A stretch of DNA of 64,000 nucleotides. It comes from Friedmanniella luteola (GTDB lineage: Bacteria > Actinomycetota > Actinomycetes > Propionibacteriales > Propionibacteriaceae). Positions 27,096 to 35,205 of the stretch are shown in pieces (positions within the stretch are counted from its first letter, which is position 1; each line of letters begins with the position of its first letter). The position numbers were made by a program, and so were the translations under genes. The notes under the pieces are model-generated. The model saw only the letters and a list, made by a program, of their open reading frames with translations, did no database searches and was not told where the DNA came from. The stretch lies in contig NZ_LT629749.1 in the NCBI RefSeq assembly GCF_900105065.1, positions 4,650,001 to 4,714,000 on the forward strand, in the 5' to 3' direction.

Positions 27096-27165
27096 CCCCC
27101 CCACGTGAGGGGTCCGGTGCACCCCTCAGGAGCGGCTGCCGGGCGGAGCGCGGGGCCGCGAGGCT
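27096..27165 (+). promoter_or_regulatory. Candidate regulon element C (second part), promoter region of the peroxidase
   Basis: A C-run, then CCACGTGAGGGGTCCGG (27101-27117), shares the GTGAGGG word with elements A and B. Here it forms part of an 8-base inverted repeat, TGAGGGGT (27106-27113) and ACCCCTCA (27121-27128). CGAGGCT at 27159-27165 may be the -10; it lies 36 bases before the ATG at 27202. The step between the two words is 55 bases rather than 30. Confidence 0.5.
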
Positions 27166-27201
27166 GGGGCAGTCGCGTCCACCAGGGGGAGAGAACCGAC
27201 C

Positions 27202-28950
27202 ATGCCGCACCGCGCCCAGACCGCCACCTGCCCGTTCACCGGGCGGACCGCCGCACCGTCCGCCTCGCCGGCGCCGGCCGGGGACCACCGGGGAGCCGAC
27301 CCGGCCCGCCGGGAGGTCCGGCGTCGGACCGTCCTCGGGGCCGCCGTCGCCGCCCTCGTCGCGAGCGGCCTGCAGGCGGGCCCGCTGGGGGCGGTCCGGG
27401 CGGCCGCGGCCGGTCGTCGGGCGCTCCGCGGCACCCACGGCCAGAGCCTGCGCGGGCTCGACGTCGCCGCCAAGCTGGGTCGCGACCGCGAGGCCCGCTT
27501 CGGGCTGATGTTCAAGAAGCTGCCGGCCTACGCCCCCTCCGACGCCCTGCTCAAGACGCTGGCCCGGCGGATGGACGACGGCAAGGCCCCGTTGTCGGAC
27601 GTGCGGTTCAGCGACCCGGACAGCGACACCTCGATGCCCGCGGGCTACATCTACTTCGGCCAGTTCGCCGACCACGACATCACCCTCGACAAGACGCCGT
27701 TGACCCTGCAGCAGCAGGACCCCCGCGGGGCGACGAACTACGACTCACCCCGCTTCGACCTGGGCAGCGTGTACGGGGGCGGGCCCACCGCCAACCCCGA
27801 GCTGTACGACCCGGCGCGGCCGGGCTACCTGCTGGTCAGCGAGCACGACGGCATCGTCGACCTGCCGCGCGACGCCGTCGGCGCGGCCTTCCTCGGCGAC
27901 CCGCGCAACGACGAGAACCTGATCGTGGCGCAGCTGCACACCGTGTTCCTGCGGCTGCACAACACGCTCCGCGACTCCGGGCTCACCTTCGAGCAGGCCC
28001 GCCAGCAGGCCCGGTTCCACTTCCAGTGGCTGATCGTGCACGACTTCCTCCCCCGGCTGGTCGGCCAGGGGGTCGTCGACGCGATCCTGGCCCGCCGGGC
28101 CGACGGCACGCTGACCGCGCGGACGTCCTTCTACAAGCCGCGGAACGCGGCGAAGCCCTACATGCCGGTGGAGTTCTCCGGCGCCGCCTACCGCTACGGG
28201 CACTCCATGATCCGGGCCGAGTACGAGATGCAGGACCAGCACACCGTGCCGCTGTTCGCCCAGGACGGCTACGAGGACCTGCGCGGCAGCCGACCGATCC
28301 CGCACGACCTGTGGGTGGACTGGAACTACTTCTTCGACATCCCGGGCCTCAGCTCGCCGGACGACCGGAACATGGGCCGGCGCATCGACACCCAGATCTC
28401 CCTGCCGCTCTCGACGCTGCCGCCCACGGTGGTGGCGCCGACCGCCGGGGCCATCCTCGCCCTGGCTGAGCGGAACCTGCTGCGGGGCAAGCGGCTGGGG
28501 CTGCCGTGCGGCCAGGACGTGGCGGCGGCGATGGGCCTGAAGCCGCTGACGAACGCGCAGCTGGGCGGGCTGCCGGAGGCGGGCTGGAGCAAGAAGGCGC
28601 CGCTCTGGTACTACGTGCTCAAGGAGGCCGAGCTCGGCGGTGGGCAGCGGCTCGGCCCCGTCGGCGGCCGGATCGTCGCCGAGGTGTTCCTCGGCCTGCT
28701 GGCGATGGACCCGACGTCCTACTTCACGCTGCGGCCCCGCTTCGACCCGGGCGCCGGCTTCACGGTCGGGGACCTCATCCTCAAGGCGGGCGCCTTCGAC
28801 CCGCGCGGGCTGCCCCAGCCGCAGCTGCCGGAGGAGCCGGACGTGCCGGAGGAGCCGGACGTGCCCGAGGAGGAGCTGGAGCCGGTGCCGCTGGACCCGG
28901 ACGAGGAGATCGACCCGGAGGCCGTGATCCCGCTGCCCGGCGACGTCTGA
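27202..28950 (+). CDS. Tat-exported animal-type haem peroxidase
   Basis: A 582-residue protein of the peroxidase-cyclooxygenase (An_peroxidase) superfamily. The N-terminus carries VRRRTVLGAAVAALVASGLQAG (about 39-60), a twin-arginine signal. Catalytic landmarks are the distal His in GQFADHDITLD (about 152-162), the Arg/Glu pair in DPRNDENL, then LHTVFLRLHNTL, and the proximal His in YRYGHSMIRAEYEM (about 332). The C-terminus ends in an acidic repeat, three tandem copies close to PEEPDV, then EEEIDPEAV. It would use H2O2 to oxidise halides or organic substrates outside the cell. It is preceded by a regulatory block and candidate RNA, and ends before a large inverted repeat. Substrate unknown. 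Confidence 0.93.
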   Translation: MPHRAQTATCPFTGRTAAPSASPAPAGDHRGADPARREVRRRTVLGAAVAALVASGLQAGPLGAVRAAAAGRRALRGTHGQSLRGLDVAAKLGRDREARFGLMFKKLPAYAPSDALLKTLARRMDDGKAPLSDVRFSDPDSDTSMPAGYIYFGQFADHDITLDKTPLTLQQQDPRGATNYDSPRFDLGSVYGGGPTANPELYDPARPGYLLVSEHDGIVDLPRDAVGAAFLGDPRNDENLIVAQLHTVFLRLHNTLRDSGLTFEQARQQARFHFQWLIVHDFLPRLVGQGVVDAILARRADGTLTARTSFYKPRNAAKPYMPVEFSGAAYRYGHSMIRAEYEMQDQHTVPLFAQDGYEDLRGSRPIPHDLWVDWNYFFDIPGLSSPDDRNMGRRIDTQISLPLSTLPPTVVAPTAGAILALAERNLLRGKRLGLPCGQDVAAAMGLKPLTNAQLGGLPEAGWSKKAPLWYYVLKEAELGGGQRLGPVGGRIVAEVFLGLLAMDPTSYFTLRPRFDPGAGFTVGDLILKAGAFDPRGLPQPQLPEEPDVPEEPDVPEEELEPVPLDPDEEIDPEAVIPLPGDV

Positions 28951-28985
28951 GCGGTGCCCGGGTCGCGGTGGGGGCGGCGACGGGA

Positions 28986-29096
28986 GTTCCGGACCCGGGA
29001 TAGGCACCCGCACAGGGGATGGACCTGGCCGCGCGGGGAACGCGGACCAGGCCGGATGCGTTCGGCCTATCCCGGGCGTCAGGGACCCCCCGGAAC
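28986..29096. repeat. Nested inverted repeat between convergent genes
   Basis: Outer arms GTTCCGG (28986-28992) and CCGGAAC (29090-29096). Next arms CCCGGGATAGG (28994-29004) and CCTATCCCGGG (29066-29076), 11 bases and perfect. An inner pair CCTGGCCGCG and CGCGGACCAGG lies around 29025-29056. It fills the 151-base gap between the peroxidase and the convergent guanine deaminase. It may be a bidirectional terminator or the remains of a small mobile element. Confidence 0.65.
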
Positions 29097-29101
29097 TGAC
29101 A

Positions 29102-30547
29102 TCACCGTACTGGACCCGAACTAATCTCGTGGCCACCGACGAAGACCCCGGAGACGGCGGGTTCCCGCAAGCCCATCAGCAGGGCGAAGAGGGTGGAGTC
29201 CGCCGCGGAGCGCTCGTCGGTCGTTCGTGCGACGCCTTCGAGGATAGTCGCGAGCGGTGGCCAGCCGGAGGCGTCGACGAGGACCAGGTCGGCCTCTTTC
29301 CCGGCGTCGAGGTTGCCGAACCGGGCGTCGGAGTCCAGCGCCTGGGCCCCGGCCAGGGTGCCCGTGTAGAGCAGCTCGGCCGGGTGCAGCGCGACGGCGG
29401 CGTCACCGGGCTCGGAGAGGTGCACCTTGTAGGCGTCGTTGAGCACCCGGCTGACCAGCCACTCGTCGCCGGCGCCGATGTCGGTGCCCAGCGCGACGCG
29501 GACACCCGCCGCGGTGGTGCGCCGCCACGGCATCGTGCCGGAGCCGAGGAACTGCTGCGAGGTGGGGCAGTGCGCCACCGAGCTGCCCGTCTCCGCCAGC
29601 CGGGCCAGCTCGGCGTCGGTGCAGTGCACGGCGTGGGCCAGGATGCTGCGCCGGCCCAGCAGGCTCTCCCCGCCGACGGCGGAGCCCGGCCGGAAGCGGC
29701 CGTCGTAGGTGTCGAGGTAGTCCCGGACCCCGTAGGCCGCGCGGACGGCTGCCACCTCGCCGACGCCGGGCGTGTCGTTCTCGGAGAGGTGGGAGTGGAA
29801 GTAGACGCCGCGCTCGCGCACCCCGGCGTAGAGCTCGCCCAGCCCGGCCAGCGTGGTCGGGGTGACCGACAGGCTGAACCGGGGCACGACGGCGACCTGC
29901 AGCCGCGCGGTCGCCGGGTCGCCGGTGTCGGCCAGGTGCCAGCGCTCGATCTCCTCCGCCACGAGGGCCAGCGCCTCGTCCTCGCCGGTCAGCAGCGGGG
30001 CTGCGGCGGCGGACCCCACGGTCTGGATGCCGCGGCCGCTGACCAGGCGCAGCCCGGCCTCCTGGTGCGCGGCGAACAGGGCGTCCTGCGCCGCGGGGAA
30101 GGCCGAGCCGAAGACGAGCGCGGCCGTCGTGCCGGCGGCCACCCGCTGCCGCACGAAGGCGGTCGCCAGCGCGGTGGCCACCTCCGGGTCGGCCAGCCGG
30201 GCCTCCGCGGGGAAGATGCAGTGCTGCAGCCAGTGCAGCAGCTGGCCGCCGCCGTGGGCGTCGACGGTGGCGGTCTGCGGGTAGTGCAGGTGGGTGTCGA
30301 CGAACCCCGGCAGCACGAAGTCGGCGCGGCGGACGGGCGTGCGGGCGTGCTCCGCGGGCAGGTCCGCGTGGTCGCCCAGCCAGGCGATCGTGCCGTCGGC
30401 GGCGATCACCAGGGCGCCGTCGGGCAGCGAGACGAGCTGCTCGCGGGCGGTGGCCAGGGTGGCGTCCCCGGCGACGTGGAAGACGTGGCCGCGGACGACC
30501 AGTCGAGCCCCCGCCGGGGTCGGCTCCGGCCCGGCTGCCGGCCTCAC
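29102..30547 (-). CDS. guaD: Guanine deaminase / amidohydrolase
   Basis: A 481-residue amidohydrolase-superfamily enzyme. Metal ligands are visible in GFVDTHLHYPQT (about 79-90, HxH), YFHSHLSEND (His), SILAHAVHCT (His) and LGTDIGAG (Asp). PQTATVDAHGGGQLLHWLQHCIFPAEARLADPEVA closely matches bacterial guanine deaminases, which convert guanine to xanthine and ammonia. It is the last gene of the purine-degradation run; its start overlaps the uricase stop by 4 bases (ATGA). The product xanthine would feed the xanthine dehydrogenase encoded upstream. Confidence in guanine over other purine substrates is good, from both sequence and context. Confidence 0.9.
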   Translation of the reverse strand: MRPAAGPEPTPAGARLVVRGHVFHVAGDATLATAREQLVSLPDGALVIAADGTIAWLGDHADLPAEHARTPVRRADFVLPGFVDTHLHYPQTATVDAHGGGQLLHWLQHCIFPAEARLADPEVATALATAFVRQRVAAGTTAALVFGSAFPAAQDALFAAHQEAGLRLVSGRGIQTVGSAAAAPLLTGEDEALALVAEEIERWHLADTGDPATARLQVAVVPRFSLSVTPTTLAGLGELYAGVRERGVYFHSHLSENDTPGVGEVAAVRAAYGVRDYLDTYDGRFRPGSAVGGESLLGRRSILAHAVHCTDAELARLAETGSSVAHCPTSQQFLGSGTMPWRRTTAAGVRVALGTDIGAGDEWLVSRVLNDAYKVHLSEPGDAAVALHPAELLYTGTLAGAQALDSDARFGNLDAGKEADLVLVDASGWPPLATILEGVARTTDERSAADSTLFALLMGLREPAVSGVFVGGHEISSGPVR

Positions 30548-31452
30548 ACCAGGCCCGTGTAGCCGTACCAGGCGGGGCCGGCGTCCGGGGCGTCGTCGCG
30601 GGTGACCTGGGCCTGGATGAGGCCGTAGGGCCGGTCGTCGGCGTGGAAGACCTCGCCCGGGTTCTCCAGCCCGAAGGGGCTGAGGTCGTAGAGGAAGTGG
30701 TGCTTGTTGGGCGCCGACAGCCGCACCTCCGCCACGAACGGGTGGGCCTCGAGGACGGCCCGGCCCATCTCGAACAGGGTCTGCTGCAGGGCGAGGGAGT
30801 GCACCTGCGCGAACGTCGCGACCAGCAGCTGCCGGATGCCGGCGTAGGTCGTGTCCCAGTCGACGCCGGCGTGCTCGGTGAAGCGCCAGCGCGCCACCAG
30901 GGAGGTGGCCATCACGCGGTCGGTGGTGGGCTGCAGCACGGTGTAGGGGTCGGTGCGGAACCCGGTGAACTCCGAGCCCGTCGACTTGAGGATGGTCAGG
31001 TCCTTCAACCCGCCCGTCACCCAGACCTGCTGGTCCGCGCCGGTGCCCTCGACGGTCACCGCGGCCGTCCGCACCTCCTGGCCCTTCCGCACCCAGGTGT
31101 GGTCGTGCTCCGCGCCGTCGACGACGACCCGTTCCCAGGCGAACTCCTCCACCTCGACGCGGGCGCCGGCGACCGGCTCGACGTCGTCGACGAAGTGCCG
31201 GGCCAGCGCCAGCGCGTAGTCCTCGACGGTCCGCAGGCCCTTCTCCCGGGCGTAGGCGTACACCGTCTGCTTCTGGCTGTCGGTGGGCAGCACCGCGGCC
31301 TGGTCACCCGCGGTGTGGGCCAGGCCGAAGTCGCCGCGCAGCGCGGTCGAGACGCTGAGGTCGCGGATCTCGTGCCGGGGCGTGTCCCGGTAGATCCGGA
31401 CGACGCGGTTCTCCGCCTTGCCGTACTGGTGGGTGCCGAGCACGATGCCCAT
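30544..31452 (-). CDS. Urate oxidase (factor-independent uricase)
   Basis: A 302-residue cofactorless urate oxidase that turns urate into 5-hydroxyisourate and H2O2. The N-terminus LGTHQYGKAENRVVRIYRD holds the catalytic Lys. LPTDSQKQTVYAYAREKG has the conserved Thr, and LSAPNKHHFLYDLSPFGLENPGEVFHADDRPYGLIQAQV is the signature region with substrate-binding His and Asn. Length matches the family (about 300). It overlaps the deaminase start and follows the xanthine dehydrogenase by 85 bases. No hydroxyisourate hydrolase or OHCU decarboxylase gene is in this window. Confidence 0.95.
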   Translation of the reverse strand: MGIVLGTHQYGKAENRVVRIYRDTPRHEIRDLSVSTALRGDFGLAHTAGDQAAVLPTDSQKQTVYAYAREKGLRTVEDYALALARHFVDDVEPVAGARVEVEEFAWERVVVDGAEHDHTWVRKGQEVRTAAVTVEGTGADQQVWVTGGLKDLTILKSTGSEFTGFRTDPYTVLQPTTDRVMATSLVARWRFTEHAGVDWDTTYAGIRQLLVATFAQVHSLALQQTLFEMGRAVLEAHPFVAEVRLSAPNKHHFLYDLSPFGLENPGEVFHADDRPYGLIQAQVTRDDAPDAGPAWYGYTGLV

Positions 31453-31537
31453 GGCCGTCCTCCCGGTCGCGCTGGTGGGTCGCGCCGATCCTAGGCAGCC
31501 CCGGTGACGGACCGGGGTCGGCGCGGCGGCTGCGGCG

Positions 31538-34330
31538 TTACGCGGCTCGCGTCGCCGTGGCCGTTCCCGCGGCCGTGGTCCGCGGCGCCGGGCGGGGCGC
31601 GGGGTCGGGGCCGGCGGTCTGCAGCAGCCGCCACAGCCGGTCCCGGGACATCGGCAGCTCCCGGGGCCGGACGCCGAGGGCGTCGGCCACCGCGTTGGCC
31701 AGGGCGGGGGCGACCGGGTTGTAGGGCGACTCGCTCATCGACTTGGCCCCGTAGGGGCCGAGGGCGTCGCTGGTGTCGGCGAAGTAGACCTCGGTGTCGG
31801 GGACGTCGGACATCTGCGGCAGGTGGTAGTTGCGCAGCACGGCCGTGGTGACCCGGCCCTCGTCGAGGACCAGCTCCTCCCACAGGGCGGTGCCCAGCGC
31901 CTGGGCCACCCCGCCCTCGACCTGCCCGCGGCACTGCGCCGGGTTCATCACGAAGCCGGCGTCGGCCGCCTGCACCGACTGCAGGACGGCCACCTCCCCG
32001 GTCCCGGTGTCGACCGCCACCCGGAAACCGTGGACGTTGAAGGCCAGCGAGCGGACGGCGCCGTCGGCGGCGGCCTCGCGGCGCAGGGACGGGGCGTCGC
32101 CGAGCAGGGCGGGGAAGCCGAGCACCGTCGTGCCGTCCGAGAGCCCGTCGGGGCCGGGCCGCCAGCGGTCCGGGTCGGTGCCGGTGAGGGCGGCGGCCCG
32201 CTCGGCCAGCGCGGTCCGGACGGCCGTCGCCGCCGTGTGCACGGCCCGACCGGCGACCACCGTGCCGGTCGAGCCGAAGGCGCCGACGTCGTGGCCGGTG
32301 GCGTCGGTGTCGGACTGGTGGACGCGCACCCGGTCCGCCGTCGTGCCCAGCACGCTGGCCACGATCTGGGTGTGCACGGTGGTGGTGCCGTTGCCGAACT
32401 CCGCGGTCCCGACGCCGAGGGTGCACCCGCCGTCGCGGTCGAGCGTCACGCTCGCCTCCGCCGGGTGGCCGCGGGGCGGGATGGTGGCGATCATCGCCAT
32501 GGCGACGCCCTGGCCCACCCGCCAGCGCTCCCCGACGGGCGGCTCCACGCCGTTGCCCCGGGCCAGCGCCGCCTCGGTGAGGTCCAGGCACTGGTCCAGG
32601 CCGTAGGAGCCGAACACGAGGTCGTCGCCCTCGACGTGGGTGACCACCAGCGGGTCGCCGGGCCGGACGACGTTGCGCCGGCGCAGCTCGACGGGGTCGA
32701 CCCCCAGCTCGGCGGCCAGCTCGTCGAGGGCCGACTCGAGGGCGAAGATGACCTGGCCCAGCCCGTAGCCGCGGAAGGCGCCGGAGGGCAGGTTGTTCGT
32801 GTAGACGGCGGCGGCGTCGACCCGCTTGTTCGGCACCCGGTAGATGGCCACCGACTCCGACACGCCGTGGAACATGACCCCGGCGGAGTGGTTGCCGTAG
32901 GCGCCGGTGTCGGTGAGCACGTCGAGCGCCAGGGCCGTGATCTGGCCGTCCCGGGTGCCGGCGAGGGTGACGTCGACGCGGAAGGGGTGCCGGCAGGGCG
33001 CCGTGGTCAGCTCCTCGGTGCGCGTCATCTCCAGCTGCGCCGGCCGCCCGGTGGTCAGCACGGCCAGGGCGACCAGGTCCTCGGTGAGGAGCTCCTGCTT
33101 GCCGCCGAAGCCGCCGCCGACCCGGGCGGTGAACACCCGGACCGCGCTCCGCTCGAGGTCGAACAGCCGGGCGATCTCGTCCCGGACCAGGAACGGCACC
33201 TGCGAGCTGGTCCGCAGCACCAGCCGGCCGTCGTCGTCACGCCAGCCGATCGTCGCGTGCGTCTCCAGGTGGCCGTGGTTGACCCGCTGGGTGCGCCAGC
33301 GCCCCCGCACCACCGCGTCGGCCGCGGCCACGGCGGCGTCCACGTCGCCGTGCTCGCCGTGCAGCTCGGCGGCGACGTTGCGCCGGGGGGCGGCGATCCG
33401 GGTGGTGGTGGGGTCCTTGTCGCCGTGCAGGGCGGGCACGTCCGGGTCCTGCGCCCGTTCCGGGTCGAAGTTGGCGGGCAGCAGCGCGTAGTCCACGACG
33501 AGCAGCCGGCAGGCGGCCTCCGCGACGGCGAGGGTCTCGGCCACCACGGCGGCGACCCGCTGACCGCGGAACCGGACCACGGTGTCGAGCACGTACGTGT
33601 CGTCGGGGTCGTCCAGCCGGTCCGCGTGCCGCCCGGTGGAGAACGGGGTGGTCGGGGCGTCGGCCGCGGTCAGCACCGCGACGACGCCGGGCAGCGCCTC
33701 GGCGGCCCGGGTGTCGATGCCGCGCACCCGGGCGGCGGCGTGCGGGCTGCGGAGCACCGCCAGGTGGGTGAGCCCGGGGACCGTGACGTCGAGGGTGTAC
33801 GGCTCGCGGCCGCCGACCACCCGGCGACCGGCGGGCGCGCCGAGGGAGCGGCCGACGGCGGCGGCGTCGGGTGCCTCGGCGGGAGGTGCCGGCGGGGTGC
33901 CGGTGACCGCGGCGCCGACCGCCTCCCGGATGGCCCGGTAACCGGTGCAGCGGCAGAGGTTCCCCTTGAGCAGCCGCGGCAGGTCCGGCAGGTCGTCCGC
34001 GGTCAGCGTCGAGGCGGTGACCACCATCCCCGGTGTGCAGAAGCCGCACTGGAAGGCCGCGTGGTCGACGAAGGCCTGCTGCACCGGGCTCGGCTGCTCG
34101 GGCGTGCCCAGCCCTGCGGCTGTGGTGACCGAGCGGCCCTCCGCCCGGCCGGCGGGGACGATGCAGGCGTGCACCGGCGTCCCGTCGAGCAGCACCGAGC
34201 AGGCGCCGCAGTCCCCGGAGTCGCAGCCCTTCTTGACGGCGTGGTGGCCCTGCTCGCGCAGCAGCGTGCGCAGGCACTGGCCGGGCCGCGGCTCCACCTC
34301 GACGGGCACGTCGTCGACGTGGAACCTCAC
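31538..34330 (-). CDS. Xanthine dehydrogenase: fused 2Fe-2S and molybdopterin-binding subunits
   Basis: A 930-residue fusion. Residues 1-165 form the small subunit: a plant-type 2Fe-2S site (KKGCDSGDCGACSVLLDGTPVHAC) and a second cluster (FQCGFCTPGMV, LCRCTGYR). Residues 180-930 form the molybdopterin domain: ARVGGGFGGKQELL, GAFRGYGLGQVIFALESALDELA and the end region PYGAKSMSESPYNPVAPALANAVADALG. The usual bacterial layout has these as separate genes. The start is GTG 34330, which overlaps the FAD subunit stop by 4 bases; a longer open frame to 35167 is only the shadow of that gene. Oxidises hypoxanthine/xanthine to urate. No XdhC-type cofactor-insertion gene is adjacent. Confidence 0.92.
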   Translation of the reverse strand: MRFHVDDVPVEVEPRPGQCLRTLLREQGHHAVKKGCDSGDCGACSVLLDGTPVHACIVPAGRAEGRSVTTAAGLGTPEQPSPVQQAFVDHAAFQCGFCTPGMVVTASTLTADDLPDLPRLLKGNLCRCTGYRAIREAVGAAVTGTPPAPPAEAPDAAAVGRSLGAPAGRRVVGGREPYTLDVTVPGLTHLAVLRSPHAAARVRGIDTRAAEALPGVVAVLTAADAPTTPFSTGRHADRLDDPDDTYVLDTVVRFRGQRVAAVVAETLAVAEAACRLLVVDYALLPANFDPERAQDPDVPALHGDKDPTTTRIAAPRRNVAAELHGEHGDVDAAVAAADAVVRGRWRTQRVNHGHLETHATIGWRDDDGRLVLRTSSQVPFLVRDEIARLFDLERSAVRVFTARVGGGFGGKQELLTEDLVALAVLTTGRPAQLEMTRTEELTTAPCRHPFRVDVTLAGTRDGQITALALDVLTDTGAYGNHSAGVMFHGVSESVAIYRVPNKRVDAAAVYTNNLPSGAFRGYGLGQVIFALESALDELAAELGVDPVELRRRNVVRPGDPLVVTHVEGDDLVFGSYGLDQCLDLTEAALARGNGVEPPVGERWRVGQGVAMAMIATIPPRGHPAEASVTLDRDGGCTLGVGTAEFGNGTTTVHTQIVASVLGTTADRVRVHQSDTDATGHDVGAFGSTGTVVAGRAVHTAATAVRTALAERAAALTGTDPDRWRPGPDGLSDGTTVLGFPALLGDAPSLRREAAADGAVRSLAFNVHGFRVAVDTGTGEVAVLQSVQAADAGFVMNPAQCRGQVEGGVAQALGTALWEELVLDEGRVTTAVLRNYHLPQMSDVPDTEVYFADTSDALGPYGAKSMSESPYNPVAPALANAVADALGVRPRELPMSRDRLWRLLQTAGPDPAPRPAPRTTAAGTATATRAA

Positions 34331-35133
34331 CGGAGCTCCTGCCGGATCTCCTGCGCCAGCAGCCCGCTGACGGCGCGCCGCCAGTCCGCGGCCCCGTGCG
34401 GGTCGCTGAACCAGCCGTCGACGGCGGCCACGTCGGCGGCCAGCGCGGCCGCGTCCGGCAGGGCGGGGTAGCGCAGCTGGACGGGTCGGACGGTGGCGGC
34501 GGTGATGGTCAGCAGGAAGCCGCCGTCGGCGGGGCGGCGGCCGACCAGCACCGCGCCCGAGCGGCCCAGCGCGGAGAGCGCGGTCCGGCGGAACGCCGTC
34601 CGGGACGCCAGCGCGGCCGGACCGACCTCCACCGAGCGCAGCACGTCGCCCGGGCCGAGCGCGTTGGTCGTGTTGCCCGTGACGAAGGCGGCGGCCGGCA
34701 GCACCGCGTCGGTGCCGTCGGCACGCCAGAGCACGACGTCGGCGTCCAGCCCGGCGGCCAGGCTGGTCATCGGGCCGGCGGGGAGCGAGGTGCAGAGGTT
34801 GCCGCCCAGCGTGGCGACGGCCCACACCTTGGTGGAGCCGTGCAGCGCCGTGCAGGCCAGCCGGAACAGCGGGGCGGCCGGTCCGTCGAGCCGGTCGGAG
34901 AGCGTCGCGACCTCCGCCAGCGTGCAGGTGGCCGCCAGGCTGAGGCCGCCGTCGGGGCGGACGGTGACCGCCGGCCAGCCCAGCGTGGTGATGTCCACCA
35001 GGCCGGTCAGGTGGTCCTGCGGCTCGCCGAACAACCAGGACCCGCCGGCGAGCACCGCCGTGCGGTGGTCCAGGGCGGCCAGGTCCGCGCGCGTCCGGGC
35101 GGCTCGCACGGCGGTCACGGTGTTGAGGTCCAC
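34327..35133 (-). CDS. Xanthine dehydrogenase FAD-binding subunit
   Basis: A 268-residue CoxM/XdhB-type flavin subunit. The FAD loop is LAGGSWLFGEPQDHLTGLVDITTLG (about 29-53); ATLGGNLCTSLPAGPMTSLAAGLDADVVL forms the second FAD contact. It passes electrons from the Mo and 2Fe-2S subunits to NAD. It is the first gene of the purine operon, read leftward, followed by the fused Mo/Fe-S subunit with a 4-base overlap. Confidence 0.9.
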   Translation of the reverse strand: MDLNTVTAVRAARTRADLAALDHRTAVLAGGSWLFGEPQDHLTGLVDITTLGWPAVTVRPDGGLSLAATCTLAEVATLSDRLDGPAAPLFRLACTALHGSTKVWAVATLGGNLCTSLPAGPMTSLAAGLDADVVLWRADGTDAVLPAAAFVTGNTTNALGPGDVLRSVEVGPAALASRTAFRRTALSALGRSGAVLVGRRPADGGFLLTITAATVRPVQLRYPALPDAAALAADVAAVDGWFSDPHGAADWRRAVSGLLAQEIRQELR

Positions 35134-35205
35134 GCTCTACTCTCACCCGGCGGACCGCCGTTTTCACGCCGTGCGCGTTGCGGCTGCGTTACACCTTCCG
35201 CCGGC

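Noticed and set aside
31538-35167. A single 1209-residue open frame covering the Fe-S/Mo subunit and the FAD gene region
   Set aside because: The first 279 residues are an out-of-frame reading of the FAD-subunit gene (34327-35133); the 2Fe-2S domain begins at GTG 34330, overlapping that gene's stop.
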